NCBI GenBank assembly: GCA_029718625.1
Contig: CM056376.1
Coordinates: 87,810,333-87,874,332, forward strand
DNA: 64,000 bases
Source of the DNA: Synaphobranchus kaupii
Taxonomy: Eukaryota > Chordata > Actinopteri > Anguilliformes > Synaphobranchidae
Direction: 5' to 3'
Shown here: piece after piece, positions 27,301 to 37,374 of the stretch
Layout of the letters: each line of letters starts with the position of its first letter
How positions within the stretch are numbered: the first letter of the stretch is position 1
The notes under the pieces: model-generated
Databases searched by the model: none
The model's input: only the letters and a program-made list of their open reading frames with translations
What the model was told of the DNA's origin: nothing
Position numbers and translations under genes: made by a program

Positions 27301-28275
27301 ATGATAAAATGTATCAAGTACATATAGGTATTTTACATATAGGCCATTTACAAAATAATGAAAAAAGTTTTTAAGAACTTTTGGTCTTATATGAATTTTA
27401 ATGCATTTTGTTTATTGTTTTGAAAAAATGCTAAATAATAACGGGTTCAAAGTATCATTTGAACAATTAATATCTCTTAGTATATAAATATCATGACAGT
27501 ATAATGCATTAATATAGCTATTACCAATTGTATAAGGTTACATAATTAAATCTTTAGGAGAAATTAAGAAACCAACAAGTCCAGTAATTGTCCATCTATA
27601 CTTGATGAAATGGATTCAGTATTATGTAGTTACAGAGATCAGTTAGCAGTAAATCATTCATGTTTTAACAATGCCTGGAGAACGGTCACCCTGGACGCAC
27701 TGTAATACAGTATTTATGACTGATTTATTGGAGCAAAGGGAGAACCGTATAACAATCGGTCCTTCTGAATATACTGCGGTAATGAACTGGACACTGCACG
27801 TGTGAGGTTGGATGTACCATAAATATGAAATTGCCAACTGGACAATAATTCAAAAACTGCTTAATCTTCAGTTTCACAGGCTGTGATGTGAATGCTGGAT
27901 GGCTTGAACAGCCGGTTGAACTATGACAATTGGCCAGTTTGCATGAACTGCAATAACTCTGAGAGCTAATTAGAAAAGAGGACTGAGTTTTTGTTCTCAT
28001 TTCAAAGCTTTAGTGGCATGGACCTATATAGTGATAAACATTCAGTTTTTTTTTTTAAATTTCATATTATTTCCAGGTGCTCTAATATAGAATCCATTAC
28101 CGGTAGAATTGTGTACTTTGATTATATCCTCCTGAGAACCTGCAAAAAAAGTTTTATGGGTTAAAATTTTTTTGACATAATACAAGTGTCTTGGATGACA
28201 AAAACTACATATAAATTTATTTTTATTGAAGGTCCCTTGTAGTGCAGGCTTTCAGCATAGTATAATTACTATTTC
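24381..28275. other. Intergenic DNA, no gene seen
   Basis: Two sub-regions differ in texture. The stretch 25090-25640 resembles conserved noncoding DNA and is listed separately. The stretch 26310-26760 is purine-rich (GGA/GAA/CAGG) and reads like an unclassified dispersed repeat on the minus strand. A CpG-richer patch at 26840-27010 has no recognised exon. Confidence 0.45.
25090..25640. promoter_or_regulatory. Candidate conserved noncoding block
   Basis: Unique sequence with a dense mix of TAAT, ATTA, GATTAA and TTATGCAAA words and no coding frame. The call is by appearance only. Confidence 0.22.
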
Positions 28276-28611
28276 TTAAAGGGTTAGTTCGGAATTTTGG
28301 ACATAATGTCTCAATTACGACTTACCCATGATGTAGTTGATTGATGGAAACCATTTTCAGATAATTCCATGCTGTCCCTTCTTTTGGACATACACACATT
28401 GCTAATGCTAGCGCAACTCATAGGAAACTAGTAGCATCCACTACCAAACGCACTTAAACACTCCACAGTGCACCCAAAGCAAATAAAATACGACGACAGT
28501 CTATCTGGGTTATTTTCAGTGATTATACCATCTTTTTTCAAGTCAAACTATCGTTGAATCCTTTACACATAATTGAGACATTATGTCCAAAATTCCGAAC
28601 TAACCCTTTAA
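28276..28611 (+). mobile_element. Family B MITE with TTAA flanks, copy 1
   Basis: The ends read TTAAAGGGTTAGTTCGG at the left and CCGAACTAACCCTTTAA at the right, continuing inward as a perfect-looking inverted repeat of about 40 bp. The flanking TTAA could be a target duplication of the piggyBac or Kolobok type. The interior matches the long left arm of the bigger copy at 61808 ('gctaatgctagcgcaact', 'cttaaacactccacagtg'), so this copy has lost the middle and most of the right arm. No coding sequence is present. Confidence 0.8.
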
Positions 28612-29541
28612 GATTACGACTTGTGTCCCCTACAGTGGACATAAAACTTATAGATTTGGAGACACTAAGGGACAACAGGGTACACTGCTTACATTTAGCA
28701 TCACATATCTTTATTAATTCTGCACATCTTTTGAACACTTGTGGAAAAGGAGTGTATGATTCAGGAAATGTATAGTTTTACATTTGTAGTTCGTAGTATT
28801 TCATTGCAAACTACAGAAAAAAAAAAAGAATTGGCGAGGATATACCATGGCACTTTGTCAGAGTGTGGTCTCCTCTTGCCCTAATATAATTTCTCTCTCT
28901 CCAGTGTGTGGAAAAGGCAACAGTGGGAGAAGCTGAAAAATACACTGCTTTCTATTGTTGTTCCAAAGGCCCCTAAAGAGGACAGGATGTGAGAGAGTAT
29001 GCTCTGCAGTGTGCAGCGAGCGAGGAGAGATCGATGCGAATTTGTGCCGAGTCGTTGTCTTTTTCCGCTGATCCAGACCTGAGGATTGATGGGTACTCTC
29101 CTCTGGGGAAGTGCATCTCCAGACCAGACCCCTCTCTCGTCCTACTTTACTTTCTTTTTCTTCCCTCTCCCACCCCGTCTGTTTCCCACCATCCCGCTGC
29201 ACTTCTTTGCCTCTCTCCCCATTTCCCTCCATCCGATTCCCCATCCCTTTCCCTCCCCTTTACTTTCTCTCTCGCTCTCTCTCTTCCTGCTGTTGATTTC
29301 ACTTACTCACTCATTCACTCACTCCTTCATCCCTGTTTCCTTCTCTCCCTCCATATTTTTTTATCTCAATTTATTTCCCTTATTGTCTTTTGCTGTCCAT
29401 TTTTAGTTGCAGGAAACAGGGGAGATGGAGACTATGAATGCGGGCGGCAGTGTAGCTCAATCATATGAATATTTTTGGACAATGGACAAACAAAGCCTAC
29501 ATTTCCGAAAATGTTTGAATGAAGCAAAAGGGCCATGTTAG
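28612..29541. other. Intergenic DNA, pyrimidine-rich tract, no gene seen
   Basis: The stretch 29110-29400 is CT-rich on the plus strand, and its three open frames of Ser/Leu/Pro/Phe composition are compositional artefacts. Nothing else was recognised. Confidence 0.5.
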
Positions 29542-29577
29542 GTAAGCAATAATGACCGAGGAGCCGGGCATTACACA

Positions 29578-29786
29578 GTTTTATACCATGGCTTGGCTAA
29601 ATACTCGATTCTGATTGGCTGGAGGGTGGGCATTTATTTCGTTAAACCGCCCGGCAACGAAGTAGCGCCGGCAACATTTTAATCACCGTTCTAAATTAAT
29701 ACGCCGTCTACGTTATCTGCTGCCAGCGCCATTAGAGTCGACACTTTCATGAATGGTATCCATAGCAACACCAACAGCTGATTAAT
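29578..29786 (+). repeat. Outer inverted arm, left
   Basis: About 209 bp that read as the reverse complement of 33285-33492, including 'ctcgattctgattggctgga', 'gttgccgg'-type segments and 'gtcgacactttcatgaatgg', with only a few differences visible by eye. Confidence 0.9.
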
Positions 29787-30732
29787 AAAGCCGGCAAATA
29801 ACGCTAAATCCGCCGATTTGAAAAGTTTGTCTTCGCCAAATATCTTAGTTACAACAACTTTAATCTAGCAAAGAAGTTTTGTGGTTCGAGGTGCAGTATT
29901 TATTCAGTTTGGAAATATGAACGTATGTAATGTAACGCTGACGTGAGCAATGCTGGTTGTGAATGCGAACAAGTTACTTCACAAAGCACGTTAATCTGTA
30001 TATTAAAAAAAAACATTTTATCCAGCGAAATGTCTTAGATATGACAAGTTACATCTAACAGTAACAAACTCGATCTACAGTAGGCTATTTTTTTCAGATG
30101 TTCCCATCTCATGATGCAGATCGTGAAATGCAATTTCCTTACCCTGGGCTGTTTAAAATAGGCTGCGTGACCAAAGCATTTTTAAAAAGCAAGACGGAGA
30201 GAGGGAGGTAAATTGAGTTGCGGTTTCATGCAATTTTCTTAAATTATCTAACTAATGACAAAAATAACCAAAATTGGTGCTAATTTTATGGTATAAAGTT
30301 GAGAAGGAACTATTTGCTTCCATATAGAATCACTTATTTTCAGAACTACCAACGAGAGGTTTTTGCATAACTACGGACAAAATAGAACTAGTAACGAGAA
30401 ATAGAAGCAGCAACGAGATGTTTTCTGTTCAAATAGAACTAGCAACGAGCAGTTTTGCATGACAACGGCAAACTACATGCCAAAATGGCCTCGGAAGGAT
30501 ATTTACATTTCAGCTGATAAAGTCGATAAAAATCAATAAATATAAACGTGACTATATAAAATAATTGTTGGTAACCATGGTATAAGCGCAATAATGACCT
30601 CGGAGCCGGGCATTTCACAGTTGAAATGCCCTTCGCGGAGGGAAATTGCCCTCGGCTGCGCCTCGGGCAATTTACTACCTCCGCGTCGGGCATTTAGTAA
30701 GCAATAATGACCGAGGAGCCGGGCATTTCACA
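29787..30732 (+). repeat. Inner palindrome, left arm
   Basis: About 945 bp that pair with 30740-31700 over essentially their whole length with scattered substitutions and small indels. Matching landmarks include 'gcagtatttattcagtttgg', 'gcagcaacgagatg' and 'ccaaaatggcctcggaagga'. The short open frame at 30439-30693 on the minus strand is a by-product. Confidence 0.9.
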
Positions 30733-30890
30733 TTTAAACTGTGAAATGCCCGGCTCCTCGGTCATTATTGCTTACTAAATGCCCGACGCGGAGGTAGTAA
30801 ATTGCCCGAGGCGCAGCCGAGGGCAATTTCCCTCCGCGAAGGGCATTTAAACTGTGTAATGCCCGGCTCCGAGGTCATTATTGCGCTTAT
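30585..30890. repeat. GC-rich nested hairpin cluster at palindrome centre
   Basis: The motif GCAATAATGACC[G/T]CGGAGCC occurs in plus orientation near 30588 and 30701 and in minus orientation near 30752 and 30865; a further plus copy lies at 29546. Between them are smaller palindromes such as TTGCCCTCGGCTGCGCCTCG and GGGCATTT...AAATGCCC. The base composition is sharply more GC-rich than the AT-rich arms. Its role is unknown; a recombinase-recognised end is one possibility. Confidence 0.85.
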
Positions 30891-31700
30891 ACCATGGTTA
30901 CCAACAATTATTATATATAGTTACATTTATATTTATTGATTTTTATCGACTTTATCAGCTGAAATTTAAATATCCTTCCGAGGCCATTTTGGCATGTAGT
31001 TTGCCGTTGTCATGCAAAACTGCTCGTTGGTAGTTCTATTTGAACAGAAAACATCTCGTTGCTGCTTCTATTTCTCGTTACTAGTTCTATTTTGTCCGTA
31101 GTTATGCAAAAACCTCTCGTTGGTAGTTCTGAAAACAATTGATTCTATATGGAAGCAAATAGTTCCTTCTCAACTTTAAACCATAAAATTAGCACCAATT
31201 TTGGTTATTTTTGTCATTAGTTAGATAATTTAAGAAAATTGCATGAAACCGCAACTCAATTTACCTCCCTCTCTCCGTCTTGCTTTTTAAAAATGCTTTG
31301 GTCACGCAGCCTATTTTAAACAGCCCATGGCTAAGGAAATTGCATTTCACGATCTGCATAATGAGATGGGAACATCTGAAAAAATAGCCTACTATAGATA
31401 CAAAGTTTGTTACTGTTAGATGTAACTTGTCATATCTAAGACATTTCGCTTGATAAAATGTATTTTTAATACACAGATTAACGTGCTTAGTGAAGTAACT
31501 TGCTCGCATTCGCAACCAGCGTTGCTCACGTTTACGTTACATTAGGTAAAGGCTACTATGTTACGTTCATATTTCCAAACTGAATAAATACTGCACCTCT
31601 AACTACAAAACATCTTTGCTAGATTAAAGTTGTTGTAACTAAGATATTTGGCGAATACAAACTTTTTAAATCAGCGAATTTAGCTTTATTTGCCGGCGCT
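30740..31700 (-). repeat. Inner palindrome, right arm
   Basis: The reverse-complement partner of 29787-30732. It ends at 'tttatttgccggcgc', immediately before sequence found only in the gene-bearing copy. The open frame at 31261-31515 on the minus strand mirrors arm sequence and has no protein motif. Confidence 0.9.
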
Positions 31701-31786
31701 ATTTTTGCCCACGTAACCTAGTGGTGTTAGTAATTGGCACCAGACAAGACAAGAAAAAGACGATGAGTGTTTTTAAACAAGCAAGT

Positions 31787-31792
31787 TTTATT
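31787..31792 (-). terminator. Poly(A) signal AATAAA for the recombinase gene
   Basis: TTTATT on the plus strand is AATAAA on the minus strand, about 45 nt downstream of the recombinase stop codon. The position suits 3' end formation of an intronless transcript. Confidence 0.55.
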
Positions 31793-31836
31793 TTAAGCAA
31801 CTTTTTTTTAAAATTAATGAGGCCAAAGCGGCAGGG

Positions 31837-33207
31837 TTATCGAGGCTGATTGTAGTTGAATTCCACATTTCCGTTTATGGTGAAATTGGACATTGTGAAG
31901 GGTACCGGAAATTCTTTAGAATAGGAGGCTTGAGTATTATTTTGGGTTTGGAATTTAATTGAGGAGGAGCCGAAGGATGCCGCCGGAGCTGATGTCGTTG
32001 GAACTGACGCCTGTTGACAGCTGGACCCAGACAGCACTCGACTCCACATCTTTCTGTCCTTGTCAGATGGTGCCCAGTAGCTCTTCAGAGATGATTCACA
32101 CCGATGGCCTGTAACTTCCATTATTTGCCTCGATTCGAGCCCAGCTTCGGTGAGGCGATGGACAGCCGTACTGCGCAAACTGTGGTTGGTGTATCTGGTG
32201 GTCAGACCGGCTTCTTGACAGATGCGGGGAAGCATATTACCTAGGTAATTTTTGCCCATTGGTTCTCGAGAATACCACACATCTTTTGATGTTAAGTTAT
32301 GCTGGAGAATTCTGAGAGGATGTAGATAAAATGCCTTGGCGCCGGGAGGTCGCTTTGAGATATATTTCTTGAAGCTAGCCACAGGACAATTAGGATTGTT
32401 TGGCTCTGCAAACATAGCGCCGCGGAGATTTTCTTTGTTCGGGTCATTTGGATGTTTGTGGTTTTTTGTCTCGGGATTGAACGAGAGAGACACAAATTCC
32501 TCTCCATCCTCGTCTACTTTGATATCGAAGGATGCCACAGTTAATTCCCTGGTACCCTCCCTGCCTCGTCTGGCTAAGCACAGCTGGATATCAAACCACA
32601 CTTTCGACACCAGGCCGGTTGCAGTGTCGGGAGAAAGTGCCGGTGATCTTCGGATTAATTCCAGCTCGGTCTCCTTTATACGGGGATGATGTGTTGACCT
32701 GTCTTGCCCAGCCTTTCTCAGTTTTTTAATAATGGATTTGAAAACCAGATTGGAGGACTTGAACAAGGTATTAGATATGATGTTGAACCGAGTGAAGTGA
32801 CGATTTAGAGCAGCTCTCAAAGTCGCAAATGTTCCCGTGCTATAGGGCTTGCCTGTTATTGACTGAACAGAGGCATAAAATGAGCGAAGCAACTGGTTAA
32901 GTTCCTCTGCACAACATGTTTCAGGGTCTGTGCTGGCCTTACTAAGGCTCATCCATTCCCTGAACACATTTACGGCCCATGCTGTGATTTTTTTTGTGTT
33001 CACCTCTTGCGCATCATCTTCTATTTTCTCAAGTTCAGACTCTGTCATGGTCCGGTAACGAACTTTGGATGCACATTTTTGTTTCTTCCCACGTTGGTTT
33101 TGTTCCTCCTGTAATGCTTCAGCCTCTTGGTTTGCCTCCCATGTCTGATATTCACTTTTCTCTCCAAATACATTAAAAGTTATAGCAGCAAAATTATTAT
33201 TGTCCAT
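31837..33207 (-). CDS. Crypton-type tyrosine recombinase (DUF3504 family)
   Basis: This is an intact, intronless 456-codon gene with an ATG at 33205-33207 and a TAA at 31837-31839. Residues 1-75 are charged and Glu/Gln/Lys-rich. Residues 75-160 form the N-terminal helical domain (WAVNVFREWM, LLRSFYASV). Residues about 185-385 form the catalytic domain. Tyrosine-recombinase residues can be placed: Arg214 in LARRGREG, Lys248 in ETKNH, His342 and Arg345 in NHSLRSTAV, His368 in EVTGHR and the nucleophile Tyr377 in LKSYW. The DUF3504 signatures CPVASFKKYISKRP (274-287) and VWYSREPMGKNYLGNM (310-325) are clear. The tail from 395 is Ser/Thr/Asn-rich and probably disordered. A minus-strand AATAAA lies at 31787-31792, about 45 nt after the stop. 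Relatives include animal Cryptons and host genes derived from them. It would excise and integrate DNA through a covalent 3'-phosphotyrosine intermediate. An unbroken frame suggests recent activity or selection. A domesticated gene is possible but less likely given the flanking arms. Confidence 0.9.
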   Translation of the reverse strand: MDNNNFAAITFNVFGEKSEYQTWEANQEAEALQEEQNQRGKKQKCASKVRYRTMTESELEKIEDDAQEVNTKKITAWAVNVFREWMSLSKASTDPETCCAEELNQLLRSFYASVQSITGKPYSTGTFATLRAALNRHFTRFNIISNTLFKSSNLVFKSIIKKLRKAGQDRSTHHPRIKETELELIRRSPALSPDTATGLVSKVWFDIQLCLARRGREGTRELTVASFDIKVDEDGEEFVSLSFNPETKNHKHPNDPNKENLRGAMFAEPNNPNCPVASFKKYISKRPPGAKAFYLHPLRILQHNLTSKDVWYSREPMGKNYLGNMLPRICQEAGLTTRYTNHSLRSTAVHRLTEAGLESRQIMEVTGHRCESSLKSYWAPSDKDRKMWSRVLSGSSCQQASVPTTSAPAASFGSSSIKFQTQNNTQASYSKEFPVPFTMSNFTINGNVEFNYNQPR

Positions 33208-33284
33208 GTTTGAGTATTTTGTATAGGTACAGTATGTGGTTTCAAATCCAATCCAAACAAAATCGTTGATAATTTAGAACGGTG

Positions 33285-33492
33285 ATTAATCAGCTGTTGG
33301 TGTTGCTATGGATACCATTCATAAAAGTGTCGACTCTAATGGCTCTGGCAGCAGATAGCGTAGACGGCGTATTAATTTAGAACGGTGATTAAAATGTTGC
33401 CGGCGCTACTTCGTTGCCGGGCGGTTTAACGAAATAAATGCCCACCCTCCAGCCAATCAGAATCGAGTATTTAGCCAAGCCATGGTATAAAA
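33285..33492 (-). repeat. Outer inverted arm, right
   Basis: This is the partner of 29578-29786. An 18-bp word (AATTTAGAACGGTGATTA) at 33374-33391 is repeated just outside the arm at 33271-33288, a feature the left copy does not share. The recombinase ATG lies about 78 bp inside this arm, so the arm or the short spacer probably holds its promoter. Confidence 0.9.
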
Positions 33493-36031
33493 CTTACATA
33501 ATGGACACTCGTGATACTGAAATGGGTAGCTGACCCACTATATACGAGGCTGTACACTGTCTGATTTAACACACAGTGTTGACTGTGGCCAGCGAGCCCA
33601 TCTGTCTGCTCAGCTGGTGGATTGTGAATGTAAAGATGCAGTGGCTAGTATCACTGGCTTCAGAGGAATTATTCAGACTTATTTAGGCTTCTGTTCCAGA
33701 GAAATACTGCATATGTCTGGGCAAGAGTACATTAGAGCTCGATAGTTCTGAAAATATTCAGTGAACATGAATACTATTAATATATTTCTTTATATATAAA
33801 ATCCATATGCTGAGAAAGTTTTTTTTTCTTTTTTAAAAAGGTGGCGAGAAAATCTAAGCAAGATCATTTTACACTGTGTAGTTTAAAATCCATGTTTACT
33901 TTCTTAAAATAACGTTATCGACATCACCTCATGGCAAGGGTGGACAATAAGGGCTGGCCTGTCCCCATGAGGTGAGAAGTTCTCACGTTTACTCATGACC
34001 ACCTTGTTTGCATTGCTGTCGATGATACCAGAGGAAAAGACCATTTGTAGCAGGAGGCAAGACTGCCAAAGTAGAAGTGAAGAGAAAAGTGAAGACGGAC
34101 AGATCTTTACTGACGCCCTCTGAAGCACGTCTTCAGGGCTAACTGTACAATCACCACATTGATACTTTGATGGACAGATAAAATAGATTTGTGCCATTCC
34201 TTGCTATAGGCTTCCTCTGGAATAATCAATCTGCCATTAATGGAGTAAGTGGGTAAAGAAGGATATTAAATGTTAATTGCTGTAAAATATCGACCAACCC
34301 ATTGATCTATGAGTGAACTGCAATCAGTGAAAACAAAGATACACTATACGTGTTTGAGGGTATTGAGACTTAACTGGCAGGTTCAGTGTTGGTGGGGGTG
34401 GCGTAGCGTCTTCTGGAGTTACTGTCGTTGTGATCCTATTTGTGTTAGTTTCCAACAGTGCTTATCGTCGGATTTCATAGTGTATGTTGTCTACTGAATC
34501 AAGCCCATGACAAAATGAAAAAAACAAGTGTAACCTCTTTTGGTTGTCATTCGAGAGGGCCTACAGAACAATTTAAATCTGAAACTTTGGTGTTGAGATC
34601 GGAACAGCAAATTTCTTTAGAGAGAAATCCAATGCCTTTACTGTTTTCTTCCTTTCGGGAACCTGATATGTCTGCCGCGCCTGGCATCATCCCCAGTGCG
34701 GAGAAACCGCCAACCCTTCTAGGCGCGTGACTTTGCCACTCAACTTTTCAGCTAAGATATCAGTACTAGGATACCCTTTAGCTTCCAGGTCATGACAGAG
34801 ACCTTATGGGCCGTGATTAGTTCGTGTTTGACTGGGAAGACACCAGGGTTTTGCGCAGTTCATAAATTAACCCCATCTGACTTTGGGTCGATGGAACGGT
34901 GTCATCCCAAAGCAACAATATCCATCTCCCAGTCAGAGGGCTAGTGAGAGGGCGGGTGAGGGAGGCCTGTAGGGGCTGATCCCTGGTGGCCTTGGGAGAG
35001 TGGCCTGCCACAGCATCTTGTCTGCTGCTTGCTGAATAATGTATAGAGGAGCAGTCGGGGTCCAATACCACACCACTCTCAGGCATTCCCTATAGCACCT
35101 GAATCAATAACACTTAGCTGCTGCTTTATAATCAAGGAGCCACAACAATTCCATCAACAGGCAATTAGCTGGAGTTTTCAACCCCCCCACCTCCCAAAAC
35201 CACTCCCCAAACCCCAACGCCCTCCTCACCACCACTAGATGCTTGCCCAAATGTAAGGAGCATGACTTCCCACTGTTCAAATAAGTAATGTTCGTACAGG
35301 TTGGGCTTGACTGAAAGCTTCTCCGGGTTTAATAAGAAAAACGTCAACCCTGCGTGACAGCGTTGCCTGAGAGCGCAGAAGAGTGGCAGCATGGGCGGAT
35401 TAATATCTAAAGGCTCTTTGTGTGTTTTTGAAATGCTGTTATTATCCTTCCCCCCGTCGCCTTTGATGTGTGTGTGTGTGAGAGAGAGAGAATGAAGCTC
35501 ACAGTATCATCCTGTGTCTCGACAGTAAGCTCCTCTTCTCTTCCACTTTCTCCTGAAAGGCCCGGGGCCACGTGGTGAATCCTGGTGTTTATATATCTTT
35601 GCTCAAAAACCCATTAATCACATCACATCCCACGTCGCTTCCTGGCAAGTTGAAACCCCACAAAATGTTTGGTGCGCCTACTGCAGTCCCCGCCCCTAAC
35701 TGACATGCTTGCTGTACGCACTGCAGGCCCCCACACACATAGCTATACAGGTATGCACGACAAACTCAGCGCCATAGACTGACTGTGCAAAATGCACACA
35801 ATGCTTTGGGTGATTAAGGATTCTCAGACACAAGGCGTTTGTTTTTCTAAAATTTTGGTATCTACTAGTTTTATAATGTATTGAGTTAATTTTCATCTTA
35901 GGGTTATGTTGTTTTAAATTCAATTTCTGAATCATGTAATTTGAATTTACAATGCAAGCTAATGGGTAATTAAGTGGCTTGTGGACTGAAAGGAACAATG
36001 AATGTGATTTAGTGATTAAATTTTATTTCAC
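33493..36031. other. Intergenic DNA, no gene seen
   Basis: Unique sequence with a short GT/GA microsatellite at about 35467-35491. No exon or transposon end was recognised. Confidence 0.5.
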
Positions 36032-36168
36032 GTTTTATGTTTGTGGTTAAATTGACCCCAAAAGTTTAAACTGACGCAAAACTGACACTTTCTGTGTCAC
36101 CTTTTGTGTGTCTCCCAATTGACCAGCCTTTTATCACTAAATATTCAAACTCTGTGATGAAACATTTG

Positions 36169-37141
36169 GGGCTCTATTTTAATAAACCAAACGCAATGGT
36201 TAACGCAAGAGTAATCGCTTGGCGGTATTGCTCTGAGGGCGTGTCGGCGAGAAATTTGGTAATTTCATGACGGCAATCTTGGCGCACCTTATGGCGGTAT
36301 TGCTAAAAGGCTGGGTTTAAACGTCAAAGGTGTGTCTCTATGGTAGCCAATCAAATTGTTGTTCTCATGCTTTAAAACGCAATCGCGTTGGAACGCAATC
36401 GCTCCATGCAATTTCATAATGAGCAACCCAAACGCACTGGACCGTCAACGACAAGATTTTCCGCACAGGAATCAGACATACTTGCAACAGAAGTACAGGC
36501 TAGGACTGTAGTAATTTATGGATCACAATCCACACCACCTCGTCTCCCAGAAGTTCGGAAGGCACGGGAGGAGGTGACGAATGCATTAATTAGCCTACAT
36601 TAGGTGATGTAGGCATAATTATGATTCAAATGGTAGGCTTATGATTCAACTGTGTCAATGTGTAATTTATATATTATAGGCTAGTGGCCTACATGATCGC
36701 AAGTTTCTTGTAAGCTGTCCTGTTTTATTCTAGTAGTTTAAATTAAAATTAATTAATTAATAATAATTATAGGCTATTTGTTCATTAAATGGAAGTGTAA
36801 TGTTGGCATCACCTATAGACACTACATAGAACTACATGACGAATAAGTTACCAAATTGCCAGAGTCTATTGCGTTTCCGCTAAGAGGTGGTTCCAGCTGA
36901 TCATAACGCAATGGGTTTTCGTTGGTTCAAATTGTCACTGAGCCGAAAGTATTTTAGAACACGCCCCCGACAGCGCCACCCATCCCACTGCAGCGCAACC
37001 GAAAGGATGTTATGTTGAGAATTTGTTGATCCTAGCGGTATTGCTGAGAAACGCCATAGCGCCAGTTTTAAGACGTTGATGCTGTCAACAAGTTTGCGTT
37101 TGACTATACCGTCCCCTTGCGCTGGTTTGAAAATAGAGCCC
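36169..37141 (+). mobile_element. PIF/Harbinger-like non-autonomous element, copy 1
   Basis: 973 bp bounded by GGGCTCTATTTT and its reverse complement. The flanking triplets are TTG at the left and CTG at the right, one mismatch from a 3-bp duplication, the usual size for PIF/Harbinger. The element matches 62690-63659 in inverted orientation along its whole length. It lies inside family A copy 2; copy 3 of family A shows the uninterrupted site. It keeps a Myb/SANT-like coding fragment but no transposase. Confidence 0.85.
36406..36603 (+). pseudogene. Myb/SANT-like DNA-binding fragment of a Harbinger accessory protein
   Basis: From the ATG at 36406 (an upstream TTG extends the open frame to 36388) the frame reads through RFSAQESDILATEVQART and VIYGSQSTPPRLPEVRKA. 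The pattern F-S-x2-E-x3-L-x2-EV near the start and KAREEVTNAL at the end resembles the Myb/SANT-like domain of the second protein coded by PIF/Harbinger elements. That protein helps the transposase bind DNA and enter the nucleus. The frame stops at 36603, about 65 residues, far shorter than a complete accessory protein. It is open in this copy but broken in the copy at 63240. I treat it as a remnant. Confidence 0.55.
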
Positions 37142-37374
37142 CTGATTTAAGAATAAGTGGTAAGTGAAAGTTTGTGAAGTTTAAAACCTGTATGGGAAAG
37201 TGCCACAATTCCCCACAAAATAGTCAATAAAAAATAAAAAAGGTTGTATATTTTCTTACATTTTATACAGCTACCCCACAAATGACCCCACACAACACCA
37301 TTGTATACAAGGTTGGTGCAGGACTTTTGAAAACATAGCATTATGTTTATTGTCTGTTTACTATTTAATCCCAA

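Larger units (their letters stand above)
29542..33492. mobile_element. Composite head-to-head Crypton-like tyrosine-recombinase element
   Basis: The right copy (about 30740-33492) holds the recombinase gene. The left copy (29542-30732) is the same element reversed, with the gene removed. The outer ends (29578-29786 and 33285-33492) are inverted repeats of each other, starting at GTTTTATACCATGGC. The inner halves (29787-30732 and 30740-31700) also pair, meeting at TTTAAAC (30733-30739). No convincing target duplication was found outside the two ends. Cryptons are the known tyrosine-recombinase DNA transposons of animals and are normally described without terminal inverted repeats. I therefore call this Crypton-like by its protein only. 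An alternative is two independent insertions or an inverted duplication. Confidence 0.8.

Noticed and set aside
28989..29468. 159-codon plus-strand frame and its shadows
   Set aside because: The segment is pyrimidine-rich, and the Ser/Leu/Pro/Phe composition is shared by all three frames, as expected for low-complexity DNA.
31261..31515. Minus-strand 84-codon frame in the palindrome right arm
   Set aside because: It lies within the inverted arm, shows no domain, and its mirror sequence in the left arm is not preserved as an open frame.
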